Assembly (NCBI RefSeq): GCF_000719285.1
Contig: NZ_JOFS01000021.1
Coordinates: 1-64,000, forward strand
From: Streptomyces bicolor
GTDB taxonomy: Bacteria; Actinomycetota; Actinomycetes; Streptomycetales; Streptomycetaceae
DNA length: 64,000 nucleotides
Reading direction: 5' to 3'
Part shown: in pieces, positions 33,787 to 41,645 of the stretch
Position numbering within the stretch: the stretch's first letter is position 1
How the letters are laid out: each line of letters begins with the position of its first letter
Notes under the pieces: model-generated
Told to the model about the DNA's origin: nothing
The model's input: the letters and a program-made list of their open reading frames with translations, nothing else
Database searches by the model: none
Made by a program: the position numbers and the translations under genes

Positions 33787-34920
33787 TCACCGCCCCTTCG
33801 GCAGCCCGAGGATCCGCTCGGCCACGATGTTCCGCTGGATCTGCGAGGTGCCGGCCGCGATGGTGTACGACAGCGAGGACAGGCGGTCGAGGACCCACGG
33901 CCGGTCAAGGTCGAGGGATTCCGGCCCCAGGACGTCGGCCGCCGCGTCGTACAGCTCCTGGCGGGCGTGCGAATACCTCAGTTTGAAAACCGAACCCCCG
34001 ACCCCCGGCACACCGCCCGTGAGCTCCGCCTCGCTCACGTTCCACTGCGTCAGCCGCCACAGCGCCCGGAACTCGGCGTTCAGCCGCCCCAGCCTGCGCC
34101 GCAGCACCGGATCGTCCCAGCGCCCGTTCTTGCGTGCCTCGACGGCGAGTTCGCGCAGTACGCGCCGGCAGGCTACGACCTCGCCAACGAAGGCCGTGCC
34201 GCGCTCGAAGGACAGGGTCACCATCGTCACGCGCCAGCCGTCGTTCTCGTCGCCGACGCGGTTGGCGACCGGCACCCGCACCTCGTCGAGGAACACCTCG
34301 GCGAACTCGGCCGACCCGGCGAGGGTCCGCAGCGGCCGTACGGTGATGCCCGGCGCGTCCATGGGCATGGCCAGCCAGCTGATCCCGCGGTGCTTGGGCG
34401 CCTCGGAGTCGGTGCGCACCAACAGCTCGCACCAGTCGGCCACTTCGGCATGGGAGGTCCAGATCTTGGACCCGCTCACCACATAGTCGTCGCCGTCCCT
34501 ACGCGCGCGCGTGCGCAGCGCCGCGAGGTCGGATCCGGCGTCCGGTTCGCTGAAGCCCTGGCACCAGACCTCGTCCCCGCGCAGGATCGGCGGCAGCCAG
34601 CGCGCCCGCTGCTCGGCGGTTCCCTCGGCGGCGATGGTCGGCCCCGCGTGCAGCAGCCCCACGAAGCCGGCGCCCACGTAGGGCGCGCCCGCCTTCTCGG
34701 TCTCCTCGAGGAAGATCAGCCGCATGGTCGGGGAGGCGTCCCAGTGGACCTCGGCGTACCCGGCGTCGTACAGCCTGCGCTGCCAGCCGAGGTCGTAGGC
34801 GCGGCGCCCGGGCCAGTCGTCGGGGGACGGCTTCGGCGGGAGCGTCGGAAGGACCCTGCCCAGCCACTCCCGCAACCGCGCCCGGAACTCCTCCTCTTCG
34901 GGCGTGTACGTGAGGTCCAT
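33787..34920 (-). CDS. Acyl-CoA dehydrogenase family protein, larger subunit type
   Basis: 377 residues with CQGFSEPDAGSDLAALRTRA, SGSKIWTSHAEVADWCELLV and the ending GTSQIQRNIVAERILGLPKG, the full flavin-binding set of the family. It resembles the FadE partners used on steroid or branched acyl-CoA. It leads a two-gene operon. Its promoter (TTGTCG and TAGCCT, 17-bp spacer) and operator lie in the 124-bp gap shared with the divergent CoA-ligase gene. Confidence 0.88.
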   Translation of the reverse strand: MDLTYTPEEEEFRARLREWLGRVLPTLPPKPSPDDWPGRRAYDLGWQRRLYDAGYAEVHWDASPTMRLIFLEETEKAGAPYVGAGFVGLLHAGPTIAAEGTAEQRARWLPPILRGDEVWCQGFSEPDAGSDLAALRTRARRDGDDYVVSGSKIWTSHAEVADWCELLVRTDSEAPKHRGISWLAMPMDAPGITVRPLRTLAGSAEFAEVFLDEVRVPVANRVGDENDGWRVTMVTLSFERGTAFVGEVVACRRVLRELAVEARKNGRWDDPVLRRRLGRLNAEFRALWRLTQWNVSEAELTGGVPGVGGSVFKLRYSHARQELYDAAADVLGPESLDLDRPWVLDRLSSLSYTIAAGTSQIQRNIVAERILGLPKGR

Positions 34921-34931
34921 CCACCACCTGC

Positions 34932-34946
34932 CTGACGGCCCGTCAG
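34932..34946. promoter_or_regulatory. CTGAC-N5-GTCAG operator before the acyl-CoA dehydrogenase pair
   Basis: CTGAC GGCCC GTCAG lies 11 bp before the ATG at 34920 and 10 bp downstream of the predicted -10 box, over the expected transcription start. Confidence 0.7.
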
Positions 34947-34956
34947 TTTCACCAGC

Positions 34957-34985
34957 AGGCTAGCCCCGCACCCCTGGACCGACAA
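34957..34985 (-). promoter_or_regulatory. Predicted promoter of the acyl-CoA dehydrogenase pair
   Basis: On the minus strand TTGTCG (34980-34985) and TAGCCT (34957-34962) are separated by 17 bp, a good match to the Streptomyces housekeeping consensus. The operator follows after 10 bp. Confidence 0.55.
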
Positions 34986-35003
34986 GGCGCCGAGCCCTAC
35001 GCT
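34975..35003 (+). promoter_or_regulatory. Predicted promoter of the CoA-ligase gene, overlapping the divergent one
   Basis: TGGACC (34975-34980) and TACGCT (34998-35003) are 17 bp apart. The -35 region overlaps that of the opposite promoter, and the ligase operator starts 11 bp after this -10 box, giving mirror-image geometry. Confidence 0.45.
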
Positions 35004-35014
35004 CTCGGCACGAT

Positions 35015-35029
35015 CTGACACACCGTCAG
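35015..35029. promoter_or_regulatory. CTGAC-N5-GTCAG operator before the CoA-ligase gene
   Basis: CTGAC ACACC GTCAG, identical including the spacer to the site before the flavin reductase gene, lies 15 bp upstream of the GTG at 35045. Confidence 0.7.
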
Positions 35030-35044
35030 TAAAAGGGGGTTGTC

Positions 35045-36556
35045 GTGAACGACACCGCACACGCCCTGGGTTCCTCGCGCACGCTCTGGGAACTGGTCGC
35101 ACGCCGTGCCGAACTGACCCCCGACCGCCCCGTCCTCCTCCAGGACGACCGCGCACTGTCCTTCGGCGAGCTACGCGCGCGTGCCGAGCGCGTGGCGGCC
35201 GGCCTGCACGGCATGGGCGTACGCCCCGGGACGGTCGTCGCCTGGCAGCTGCCCACCCGCATCGAGACCGCCCTGCTCTCCTTCGCGCTGGCCCGCCTGG
35301 GCGCCGTGCAGTCGCCGGTCATCCCGTTCTACCGGGACCGCGAAGTCGGCTTCGCACTGCGGGAGTCGAAGGCGGAGTTCTTCGCGGTGCCGGGCGAGTG
35401 GCGGGGCTTCGACCACACCGAGATGGCGCGGCGACTGGGCGCGAAGGGCATCTTCGAGGCGTACGGCACCCTGCCCGACGGCGATCCGACCGTACTGCCC
35501 CCGCCGCCCACCGAGGGCACCTCGGTGCGCTGGATCTACTGGACCTCGGGGACGACGTCCGACCCCAAGGGCGTACTGCACACCGACCGTTCGCTGATCG
35601 CGGGCGGCTCCTGCCTTGCGCACGCGCTGCGCCCGACGGCCGACGACATCGGGTCGATCGCCTTCCCGTACGCCCACATAGGCGGCCCGGACTACATGGT
35701 GATGCTGCTGCTGTACGGCTTCCCGGCGGTGCTGTTCGAGCAGTTCGCGCTGCCGGACGCGCTGGAGGCGTACCGCGGGCACGGTGTGACGATCGCCGGC
35801 GGGTCGACGGCCTTCTACTCGATGTTCCTGGCGGAGCAGCGCAGGCGGCCGGGCGGGGACAAGGTCGTGCCCTCGTTGCGGCTGCTGGCGGGCGGCGGGG
35901 CGCCGAAGCCGCCGGAGCTGTACCACGCCGTGGTGCGCGAGATGGGGGTGCAGCTCACACACGGGTACGGCATGACCGAGGTGCCGATGATCACGATGGG
36001 GGCGCCGGACGACACGGCGGACAACCTGGCGACGACGGAGGGGCGACCGCCGAAAGAGATGGAGATACGGATCGTGGAGGGGGAGGTGCGGCTGCGCGGG
36101 GAGGCGGTGTGCCGGGGGTATCTGGACCCGGCGCAGACGGCGGCGGCCTTCGACGAGGAGGGCTTCCTGCGCACCGGTGACCTCGGCCATCTCACCGGCA
36201 GTGGGCATCTGGTGCTGACCGGGCGCCTCAAGGACGTGATCATCCGCAAGGGCGAGAACGTCTCGGCGAAGGAGATCGAGGACCTGCTGCACGGGCATCC
36301 GGCGGTGGGAGACGTCGCCGTCATAGGGCTGCCGGACCCGGAGCGCGGGGAGCGGGTCTGCGCGGTCGTGGAACAGCCGGCCGGCGCGGCGAAACTGACG
36401 CTCGCGGAGCTGACCGCCTACTTGCGCGGGGAAGGGCTGTCGACGCACAAGCTGCCGGAGCAGTTGGAGGTGGTCGACGCCCTTCCGCGCAACGAGACCC
36501 TGCGGAAGGTGCTCAAGTACAAGCTCAGGGAGCGCTATTCGGGGACCGTGAAGTAG
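35045..36556 (+). CDS. AMP-dependent acyl-CoA ligase (cyclohexanecarboxylate/cholate-CoA-ligase-like)
   Basis: 503 residues of the ANL superfamily. The phosphate loop is YWTSGTTSDPKG (about 163-174), motif GYGMTEVP near 309, RTGDLGHLTGSGHL near 377, and the C-terminal lysine motif NETLRKVLKYK. It activates a carboxylic acid to an acyl-AMP and then the CoA thioester, probably the entry step for the acyl-CoA dehydrogenase pair encoded divergently. GTG at 35045 follows GGGGG. Its end overlaps the convergent EF-hand gene by 22 bp. Confidence 0.87.
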   Translation: MNDTAHALGSSRTLWELVARRAELTPDRPVLLQDDRALSFGELRARAERVAAGLHGMGVRPGTVVAWQLPTRIETALLSFALARLGAVQSPVIPFYRDREVGFALRESKAEFFAVPGEWRGFDHTEMARRLGAKGIFEAYGTLPDGDPTVLPPPPTEGTSVRWIYWTSGTTSDPKGVLHTDRSLIAGGSCLAHALRPTADDIGSIAFPYAHIGGPDYMVMLLLYGFPAVLFEQFALPDALEAYRGHGVTIAGGSTAFYSMFLAEQRRRPGGDKVVPSLRLLAGGGAPKPPELYHAVVREMGVQLTHGYGMTEVPMITMGAPDDTADNLATTEGRPPKEMEIRIVEGEVRLRGEAVCRGYLDPAQTAAAFDEEGFLRTGDLGHLTGSGHLVLTGRLKDVIIRKGENVSAKEIEDLLHGHPAVGDVAVIGLPDPERGERVCAVVEQPAGAAKLTLAELTAYLRGEGLSTHKLPEQLEVVDALPRNETLRKVLKYKLRERYSGTVK

Positions 36557-37047
36557 CGGGCGAACGCCGTCACGATCTCGCTCTCCGCCACCTGGCCGTC
36601 GCCGTCCGTGTCGAGCGCGGCGGCGGCCGCCCGGGCGACCTCCTCCTGGACCCCGAGGCAGCCGAGCACGCGCGCGGTGTCGGTGACGGTGGCGTATCCG
36701 TCACCGTCGGGGTCGGCCACGGCGAGGGCGCCGTGCAGGAAGGGGCGGGCGATCTCCGCGAACCGGTCGGGGTTGTCGCGCAGCCGCTTGACCGCGCCGT
36801 TCACGAACTCCTCGCGGGTGATGCGCTGGTCGCCGTCGCGGTCCGCGATCCCGGCCATGCCCTGCCAGAACGCCTCGGCGCCGACGTACAGCGCCTGGCC
36901 CTTGTCGGACCGGGCGGCGGTGCCGAACTCCGCGAGCAGCGCCTTGGCCGCCGCGTTGAAGTCCTCCCGGTCGATGTAGCCGTTGCCGTCCTGGTCGAAG
37001 GTGGCGAACCGGGCGGCGATCTTGCGCTCGTACTCGCTGCTGACCAT
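36535..37047 (-). CDS. Four-EF-hand calcium-binding protein (calerythrin/CabC-like)
   Basis: 170 residues with four canonical 12-residue EF loops: DQDGNGYIDRED, DRDGDQRITREE, DPDGDGYATVTD and DTDGDGQVAESE. All have Asp at 1, 3 and usually 5, and Asp or Glu at 12, so all four could bind calcium. It is cytoplasmic (no signal peptide). Streptomyces relatives such as CabC buffer calcium and affect spore and aerial hypha formation. The gene is monocistronic, with no nearby enzyme partner. Confidence 0.92.
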   Translation of the reverse strand: MVSSEYERKIAARFATFDQDGNGYIDREDFNAAAKALLAEFGTAARSDKGQALYVGAEAFWQGMAGIADRDGDQRITREEFVNGAVKRLRDNPDRFAEIARPFLHGALAVADPDGDGYATVTDTARVLGCLGVQEEVARAAAAALDTDGDGQVAESEIVTAFARYFTVPE

Positions 37048-37227
37048 GTCTTATCGGGCCGCCTTACGTCACGTGGGGTGCATCTGGCACGGAGCGTACG
37101 ACGCCGTGGGGCGTCCGGGCGCGGGAAAGCGGCGGTTGTGCCAAGACCGAGGGAATTTTGGGACAACGGTGTGGCACTTCGAGGGGGTGGTGAACGGACC
37201 CCTCAAGGTGGCGGGAAGTCCGGCCCC

Positions 37228-37608
37228 TCAGGCCGACAGTGGTCCGGCGTCCTCCGCGACCGCCGCCGCGACGTCCGGGTAGACCTCGAACAGCCGGCGC
37301 ACTCCCAGCGCCCCCAGAACCCGGTTGACGTGCGAGCCGTCCGCCGCGCCCTGCGCGGGGAGTATCAGCCGCAGGCTGCCCTGGCAGGAGCGGATCAGGC
37401 GGCGGGCGGCGATGAGCACGCCGACCCCGCTGGAGTCGCAGAACATGACGTCGGAGAGGTCCAGGACGAGGCTGTGGCGCCCTTCGGCGACCGCCTCGTG
37501 GACATGCTGGCGGAGCACCGGCGAGGTCACCAGGTCCAGCTCCCCCGAAACCTGGAGCACGGCCCAGTCGCCCCGCTCGTCGCCGATCACTTTCACCGTC
37601 ACCACCAC
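37228..37608 (-). CDS. STAS-domain anti-sigma-factor antagonist
   Basis: About 126 residues of SpoIIAA/RsbV type. The phosphorylatable serine lies in MFCDSSGVGVLIAARR, preceded by HSLVLDLSDV; the N-terminal strand has VLQVSGELDLVTS. It would bind an RsbW-like kinase and so free a sigma factor. GTG codons at 37608, 37605 and 37599 are all possible starts; the last has the best distance from GAGGGG. A sigma/anti-sigma pair is transcribed divergently 355 bp away, but that anti-sigma is of zinc-finger type, so partnership is uncertain. Confidence 0.88.
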   Translation of the reverse strand: MVVTVKVIGDERGDWAVLQVSGELDLVTSPVLRQHVHEAVAEGRHSLVLDLSDVMFCDSSGVGVLIAARRLIRSCQGSLRLILPAQGAADGSHVNRVLGALGVRRLFEVYPDVAAAVAEDAGPLSA

Positions 37609-37962
37609 GCCCCTCGCCCGCCGACACTCGCCGAAACGGAAGCGACTCCTACGCTTCCTTGCAGCGCGGCTGCCCAGCGGCTGTTCCCTGAAACACCCCC
37701 CAGGAAACGGTCACCGATCAGAAGAGGCTTGTTTCAATCGCATTCGATCCTGTTCGATCGGTTCCGATCGCACTACGGTCGGGTAACCGAGCGGGTGCGG
37801 GATCGGACAGGCCCTCTATCACGAGTGCGAGGTGCGTCACCAGCCATGGCTCTACAAGGGGCGCACATTGCGACAAAGGGGCGTGCGCTGTCATCCGTGC
37901 CGACTACATTCGGGGAGACGGCGGACGCACGCTGGACAGGGACGGACCGGTGAGGGGGCTGT
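37609..37962. other. Regulatory gap between the STAS gene and the sigma operon
   Basis: No gene seen. The notable content is a run of four 10-bp direct repeats at 37731-37770, described separately. A GGGGG-containing leader precedes the sigma-factor ATG at 37963. Confidence 0.5.
37731..37770. repeat. Four helically phased 10-bp direct repeats (NNTTCGATCG)
   Basis: GTTTCAATCG, CATTCGATCC, TGTTCGATCG and GTTCCGATCG follow each other with exact 10-bp spacing. One copy per helical turn on the same face is the layout expected for cooperative binding of a regulator. They lie in the divergent region between the STAS gene and the sigma factor gene, and may control either. Confidence 0.65.
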
Positions 37963-38547
37963 ATGGCGAAGAGGGACGCACCGCCCCGCTGGGACCGCAA
38001 GATGCAGCAGCGCCTCGCCCGCGGTGAGGCGGCCGCCCTCGGCGAGCTCTACGACCGGTTCGCCTCGCTGGTGCACGGCCTCGCCCACACCGTGCTGGGC
38101 GACGAGCGCGCCGCCGACCACCTCACCCGCGACGTCTTCGCCCATGTCTGGGAGCACCCGGACACCTACGACCCCAAGCAGGGCCCGCTGCGCTCCTGGG
38201 TCGCCGCGCTGACCCACCGCCTCGCCGTGCAGCGGCTGCGCGCCACCGAGACCGCCGCCCTCCGCCAGGCCGGCCACGGCTCGACCGAGGAACTGGAGCG
38301 CAAGGTGCGGCACGCCTCGGTCGCCGCCCGCGCCGACTACATCGTCCAGTCGATGCCCGTACCGCTGCGCGCCGCCCTGGAACTGGCCTATTTCCAGCGC
38401 CGCGACTACCGCCAGACCGCCGTCGACCTCGGCGTCACCGAGGACGAGGCCCGCCGCCGCCTCCGCCTGGGCCTGCAACTGCTCTCCACGGCCCACGACG
38501 CCGGAGCCGCGCCAGGGGCGCCGCCGGGATACGGGGGTGCGGTGTGA
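37963..38547 (+). CDS. RNA polymerase sigma factor, ECF/sigma-70 family
   Basis: 194 residues. Region 2 spans about 20-90 (GELYDRFASLVHGLAHTVLG and HVWEHPDTYDPKQGPLRSWV), and region 4 about 125-175 (LRAALELAYFQRRDYRQTAVDLGVTEDEARRRL, here cited by its FQRRDYRQTA and TEDEARRRL parts). This is the two-region ECF layout. The ATG has GGGGG upstream. The next gene overlaps it by 4 bp and encodes a zinc-finger anti-sigma candidate, so the pair is a self-contained regulatory unit. Confidence 0.87.
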   Translation: MAKRDAPPRWDRKMQQRLARGEAAALGELYDRFASLVHGLAHTVLGDERAADHLTRDVFAHVWEHPDTYDPKQGPLRSWVAALTHRLAVQRLRATETAALRQAGHGSTEELERKVRHASVAARADYIVQSMPVPLRAALELAYFQRRDYRQTAVDLGVTEDEARRRLRLGLQLLSTAHDAGAAPGAPPGYGGAV

Positions 38548-39950
38548 ACGAGGCGGGACGGTTCGAGGTGTACGACGAGAACGAGGGGCCGGGGGACCAC
38601 GGAAGCGAGGAGCCGAACGAGAAGGAAGACGGTGAGAGTGGCTCGGGAGACACCTCCCGTGGAGCCGACGGCATGAGCAGCGGCAACGGCGACGACCGGC
38701 TCCCCACCCCCGAACCGAGGCCGGACCAGCCGCCCCGCATACCGCTCCCCCGCGCCTCCGTCGAGGACACCGGACAGCCCCTGCCCGACCTTCGGGTGCC
38801 CGACCTCACCGAACCGGCCCCACGTCCGGCTCCGCTCCTGCTGGAGCACCGGGTCCTGAAGTCGCTCCTCGGGGCGTGGGCGCTGGCCGCCTGCTCACCG
38901 GAGGAGACGGCGGCCCTGGAGGACCACCTCGGCGACTGCGGCGCCTGCGCGGACGAGGCGCTGCGCCTGCGCGAGGCCGTCGGTCTGCTGCACCCCGCCG
39001 AGACCCTCGACCTGGACCCGTCCCTGCGCACCCGCGTCCTCGCGGGCTGCCTGGAGAGGCGCCCACCGCGCATCCCGGTGCCGGAGTGGGCGTCTCCGTA
39101 CGACGCCGAGACAGCCCGCCTGGACGCCCTGCTGCAGGACTTCGGCGACGCCGAGTGGCACGCGCCCGTGCGGCTGCGGTGGTTCGAGAAGGACGAGCCG
39201 GCGAGCCGCCGTACGACGGTCGCCGGGGTCATCGCGCATCTGCTGACGGTCGACGGGCTGGTGGCGATCGCGCTGGGCCTGGAGGACCCGATGGGCGACG
39301 TGACCGCGGACCGCCCGACCCCGTCCGCGCGCACGGAGGCGTACTGGCGGGCCTCGCACTACCCGCCGACACGCGCCGTGCGGGCACCGTGGCGCGCGCA
39401 GACCCACGACCTGGTCCGCACGGTGTCCTTCACGGGCGGCGGCACCGGCAAACTGTCCGTCCCGTACGGCGACTTCGAACTGCCGCTGCACGACGCGATG
39501 CTGGACCGCGCCTTCGAGTGCTGGGTGCACGCCGAGGACATCGCCGAGGCGGTGGACTACCCGTACGAGCCGCCGTCCGGCCGCGACCTGCACAGCATGG
39601 TCGGCCTGGCGGCCCGCATGCTCCCCACGGTGCTTTCGGCGCGCCGCCGAGCGGGGCTGGCGGCGCCGGCCTCCGGCCCACACCGCCATCTGGTCTCGGC
39701 CGGCGAGCCCGGCCGCTCGCTCCGGCTGGAGATCGAGGGCTCGGGTGGCGGGGAGTGGCTGATCCCGCTGGACTCTCCGGCAGCGGTGGGCTCCGCGGAG
39801 CACGAGGTGGCCCATATCGCCCTGGATGGCGGGGAGTTCTGCCGGCTGGCCGCGGGGCATGTGTCTCCGACGGAGGCGGCGGGGCAGGTCGGTGACCGGG
39901 AGGCGATCAGGGATGTGCTGTTCGCTGCGGCGAGCTTGAGCCGGATGTAG
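38544..39950 (+). CDS. Anti-sigma factor with zf-HC2 and MDMPI-type domain
   Basis: 468 residues. An 85-residue acidic, disordered N-terminus is followed by a ZAS zinc finger (HLGDCGACADE, giving HxxxCxxC, with an upstream Cys in LAACSPEE) near residues 105-140. The C-terminal 300 residues match the mycothiol-dependent maleylpyruvate isomerase N-terminal family, with the helix around HAPVRLRWFEK and VAGVIAHLLTVDGL and a closing domain. There is no membrane helix, so it is a soluble anti-sigma factor, and the MDMPI-type fold may sense thiol or metal state. GTG overlaps the sigma stop by 4 bp. Confidence 0.8.
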   Translation: MNEAGRFEVYDENEGPGDHGSEEPNEKEDGESGSGDTSRGADGMSSGNGDDRLPTPEPRPDQPPRIPLPRASVEDTGQPLPDLRVPDLTEPAPRPAPLLLEHRVLKSLLGAWALAACSPEETAALEDHLGDCGACADEALRLREAVGLLHPAETLDLDPSLRTRVLAGCLERRPPRIPVPEWASPYDAETARLDALLQDFGDAEWHAPVRLRWFEKDEPASRRTTVAGVIAHLLTVDGLVAIALGLEDPMGDVTADRPTPSARTEAYWRASHYPPTRAVRAPWRAQTHDLVRTVSFTGGGTGKLSVPYGDFELPLHDAMLDRAFECWVHAEDIAEAVDYPYEPPSGRDLHSMVGLAARMLPTVLSARRRAGLAAPASGPHRHLVSAGEPGRSLRLEIEGSGGGEWLIPLDSPAAVGSAEHEVAHIALDGGEFCRLAAGHVSPTEAAGQVGDREAIRDVLFAAASLSRM

Positions 39951-39968
39951 GGGGCGGTTACGGCTTCG

Positions 39969-40102
39969 CGGGCGGCTGCGGGTGGGTTTGTGGTTGCTCG
40001 CGCAGTTCCCCGCGCCCCTTGAGTACGTGCAGTGGACGCTCCTAAGGGGGGGGCGGGGAACTGCGCGACCAGCCCACGACTACCCGCAGCCGCCCGCCAA
40101 AC
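39969..40102. repeat. Dispersed intergenic repeat, copy B (long inverted pair)
   Basis: The left arm (about 39969-40022) and right arm (about 40050-40102) are imperfect inverses built from GCGGCTGCGGGT, CGCGCAGTTCCCCGC and CCCCTT blocks. The RNA would fold into a hairpin of about 50 bp. It lies between the convergent anti-sigma and purU genes, where it should end transcription in both directions. Confidence 0.7.
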
Positions 40103-40118
40103 AGAACTACCCGAGCTC

Positions 40119-41000
40119 CTAGGCGAATACGACCGTCCGCCGGCCGTTCAGCAAAATCCTCCGCTCGGCATGCCACTTGACCGCCCGAGCCAACGCCTGA
40201 CACTCCACGTCCCGCCCGATCGCCACCAGCTGATCCGGCGTGACGTCGTGCCCCACCCGCTCGACCTCCTGCTCGATGATCGGCCCCTCATCGAGGTCGG
40301 CGGTCACATAGTGTGCCGTGGCGCCGATCAGCTTGACACCCCTGGCGTGAGCCTGGTGATACGGCTTCGCACCCTTGAAGCTCGGCAGGAAGGAATGGTG
40401 GATGTTGATGATCCGCCCGCTCAACTGCTTGCACAGGTCGTCCGAGAGGACCTGCATGTAGCGGGCCAGCACGACCAGCTCCACACCCTCCTCGCGCACG
40501 ATCTCCAGCAGCTGCGCCTCGGCCTCGGACTTGTTGTCCTTCGTCACCGGGATGTGGTGGAAGGGGATGTCGTACGACCCCACGAGCTCGGCGAAGTCGG
40601 TGTGGTTGGACACCACGGCGGCGATCTCCACCGGCAGCGCCCCGATCCGGGCGCGGAACAACAGGTCGTTCAGGCAGTGCCCGAACTTGCTGACCATCAG
40701 CAGGACCCGCATCTTCTCCTCGGCCCGGTGGATCTGCCAGTCCATCTGGAAGGAGTCACCGATCGCCGCGAAGCTCGCCCGCAGCTTGTCCACCGTCACC
40801 GGCGCCTCCGCCGAGAAGTGGACGCGCATGAAGAACAGTCCCGTGTCGTGGTCGCCGAACTGCTGGCTGTCCTCGATGTTGCAGCCGGTCATGAAGAGGT
40901 AGCTCGACACGGCGTGCACGATGCCCTGCTTGTCGGGGCAGGACAGGATGAGGACGTACTGGTCGGCGGGGACCGCGGCTCGGGTGGACTGCTCGTTCAT
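40119..41000 (-). CDS. purU: Formyltetrahydrofolate deformylase
   Basis: 293 residues, the usual PurU length. An N-terminal ACT domain (VLILSCPDKQGIVHAVSSYL, residues about 16-90) is followed by the formyltransferase-type domain with the catalytic Asn-His in NIHHSFLPSFKG and the Asp of TADLDEGPIIEQ. It hydrolyses 10-formyl-THF to THF and formate, balancing one-carbon pools. ATG at 41000 is chosen over a longer frame because the family begins just here. The upstream gene on the same strand ends 47 bp away. Confidence 0.95.
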   Translation of the reverse strand: MNEQSTRAAVPADQYVLILSCPDKQGIVHAVSSYLFMTGCNIEDSQQFGDHDTGLFFMRVHFSAEAPVTVDKLRASFAAIGDSFQMDWQIHRAEEKMRVLLMVSKFGHCLNDLLFRARIGALPVEIAAVVSNHTDFAELVGSYDIPFHHIPVTKDNKSEAEAQLLEIVREEGVELVVLARYMQVLSDDLCKQLSGRIINIHHSFLPSFKGAKPYHQAHARGVKLIGATAHYVTADLDEGPIIEQEVERVGHDVTPDQLVAIGRDVECQALARAVKWHAERRILLNGRRTVVFA

Positions 41001-41047
41001 GCAGCACAGGGTCCCATATCCGACGCGCCCGGCGGACAGCCGTCCCG

Positions 41048-41548
41048 TTACGCGGACCGCGTCATGATCCGCAGCACCTCGAGCGTGCGCGGCGGGGTCT
41101 CCGGGTCCTCGCCGTCGGCCATGGCCATCCGGACGTGAGCGTCCCGCGCCGCGCGCACCGCTTCCGGCCACCCCTGGTGCTCCATGTACGCGGAGACCGG
41201 CGCGTCCGGGCCGACCTGGTGCATGATGCGCAGCACCCGCAGCACGGCGGTGTCGACCAGCGCCGCCTCCTGCGAGTCCCGGAATATGGTGCCGACGTAT
41301 TTCTCCGCCGACCAGTTGTCGAGCCAGGTGTCCTCGACCAGGCGGTAGACGGCGTCGGTGACGTCGCCGTATCCGTCGACGCCGGCCAGCCAGACGTCCC
41401 GCTGGAACACCGGATCGGAGAGCATGTGCAGCGCGGAGCGCACATTGCTGCGCCAGCGCCACCACGGCATGTCGTTGTGTGGCATGCCGCCCATGGTGGA
41501 TGAGCGACGGCCGCGACGGGAAGAGCTCTCCGAACCTTGCACGGTCAT
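41048..41548 (-). CDS. Conserved Streptomyces protein (SCO4402-like)
   Basis: 166 residues, mostly helical, with MPWWRWRSNVRSALHMLSDP, LVEDTWLDNWSAEKYVG and a helical C-terminus. I recall NCBI using the name SCO4402 family for such proteins; no function is known. It has no signal peptide or membrane helix. GAGGAAAC lies 9 bp before the ATG. It lies 47 bp upstream of purU on the same strand, so they may share a transcript. Confidence 0.75.
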   Translation of the reverse strand: MTVQGSESSSRRGRRSSTMGGMPHNDMPWWRWRSNVRSALHMLSDPVFQRDVWLAGVDGYGDVTDAVYRLVEDTWLDNWSAEKYVGTIFRDSQEAALVDTAVLRVLRIMHQVGPDAPVSAYMEHQGWPEAVRAARDAHVRMAMADGEDPETPPRTLEVLRIMTRSA

Positions 41549-41645
41549 CGATCGTACGTTTCCTCTTCACAGGCACACCACTGGCCCCCGTAATTCACCT
41601 TCCAGTCACCTCTTGATAACCAAGGGTCACGCGGAGGTTTGTTGT

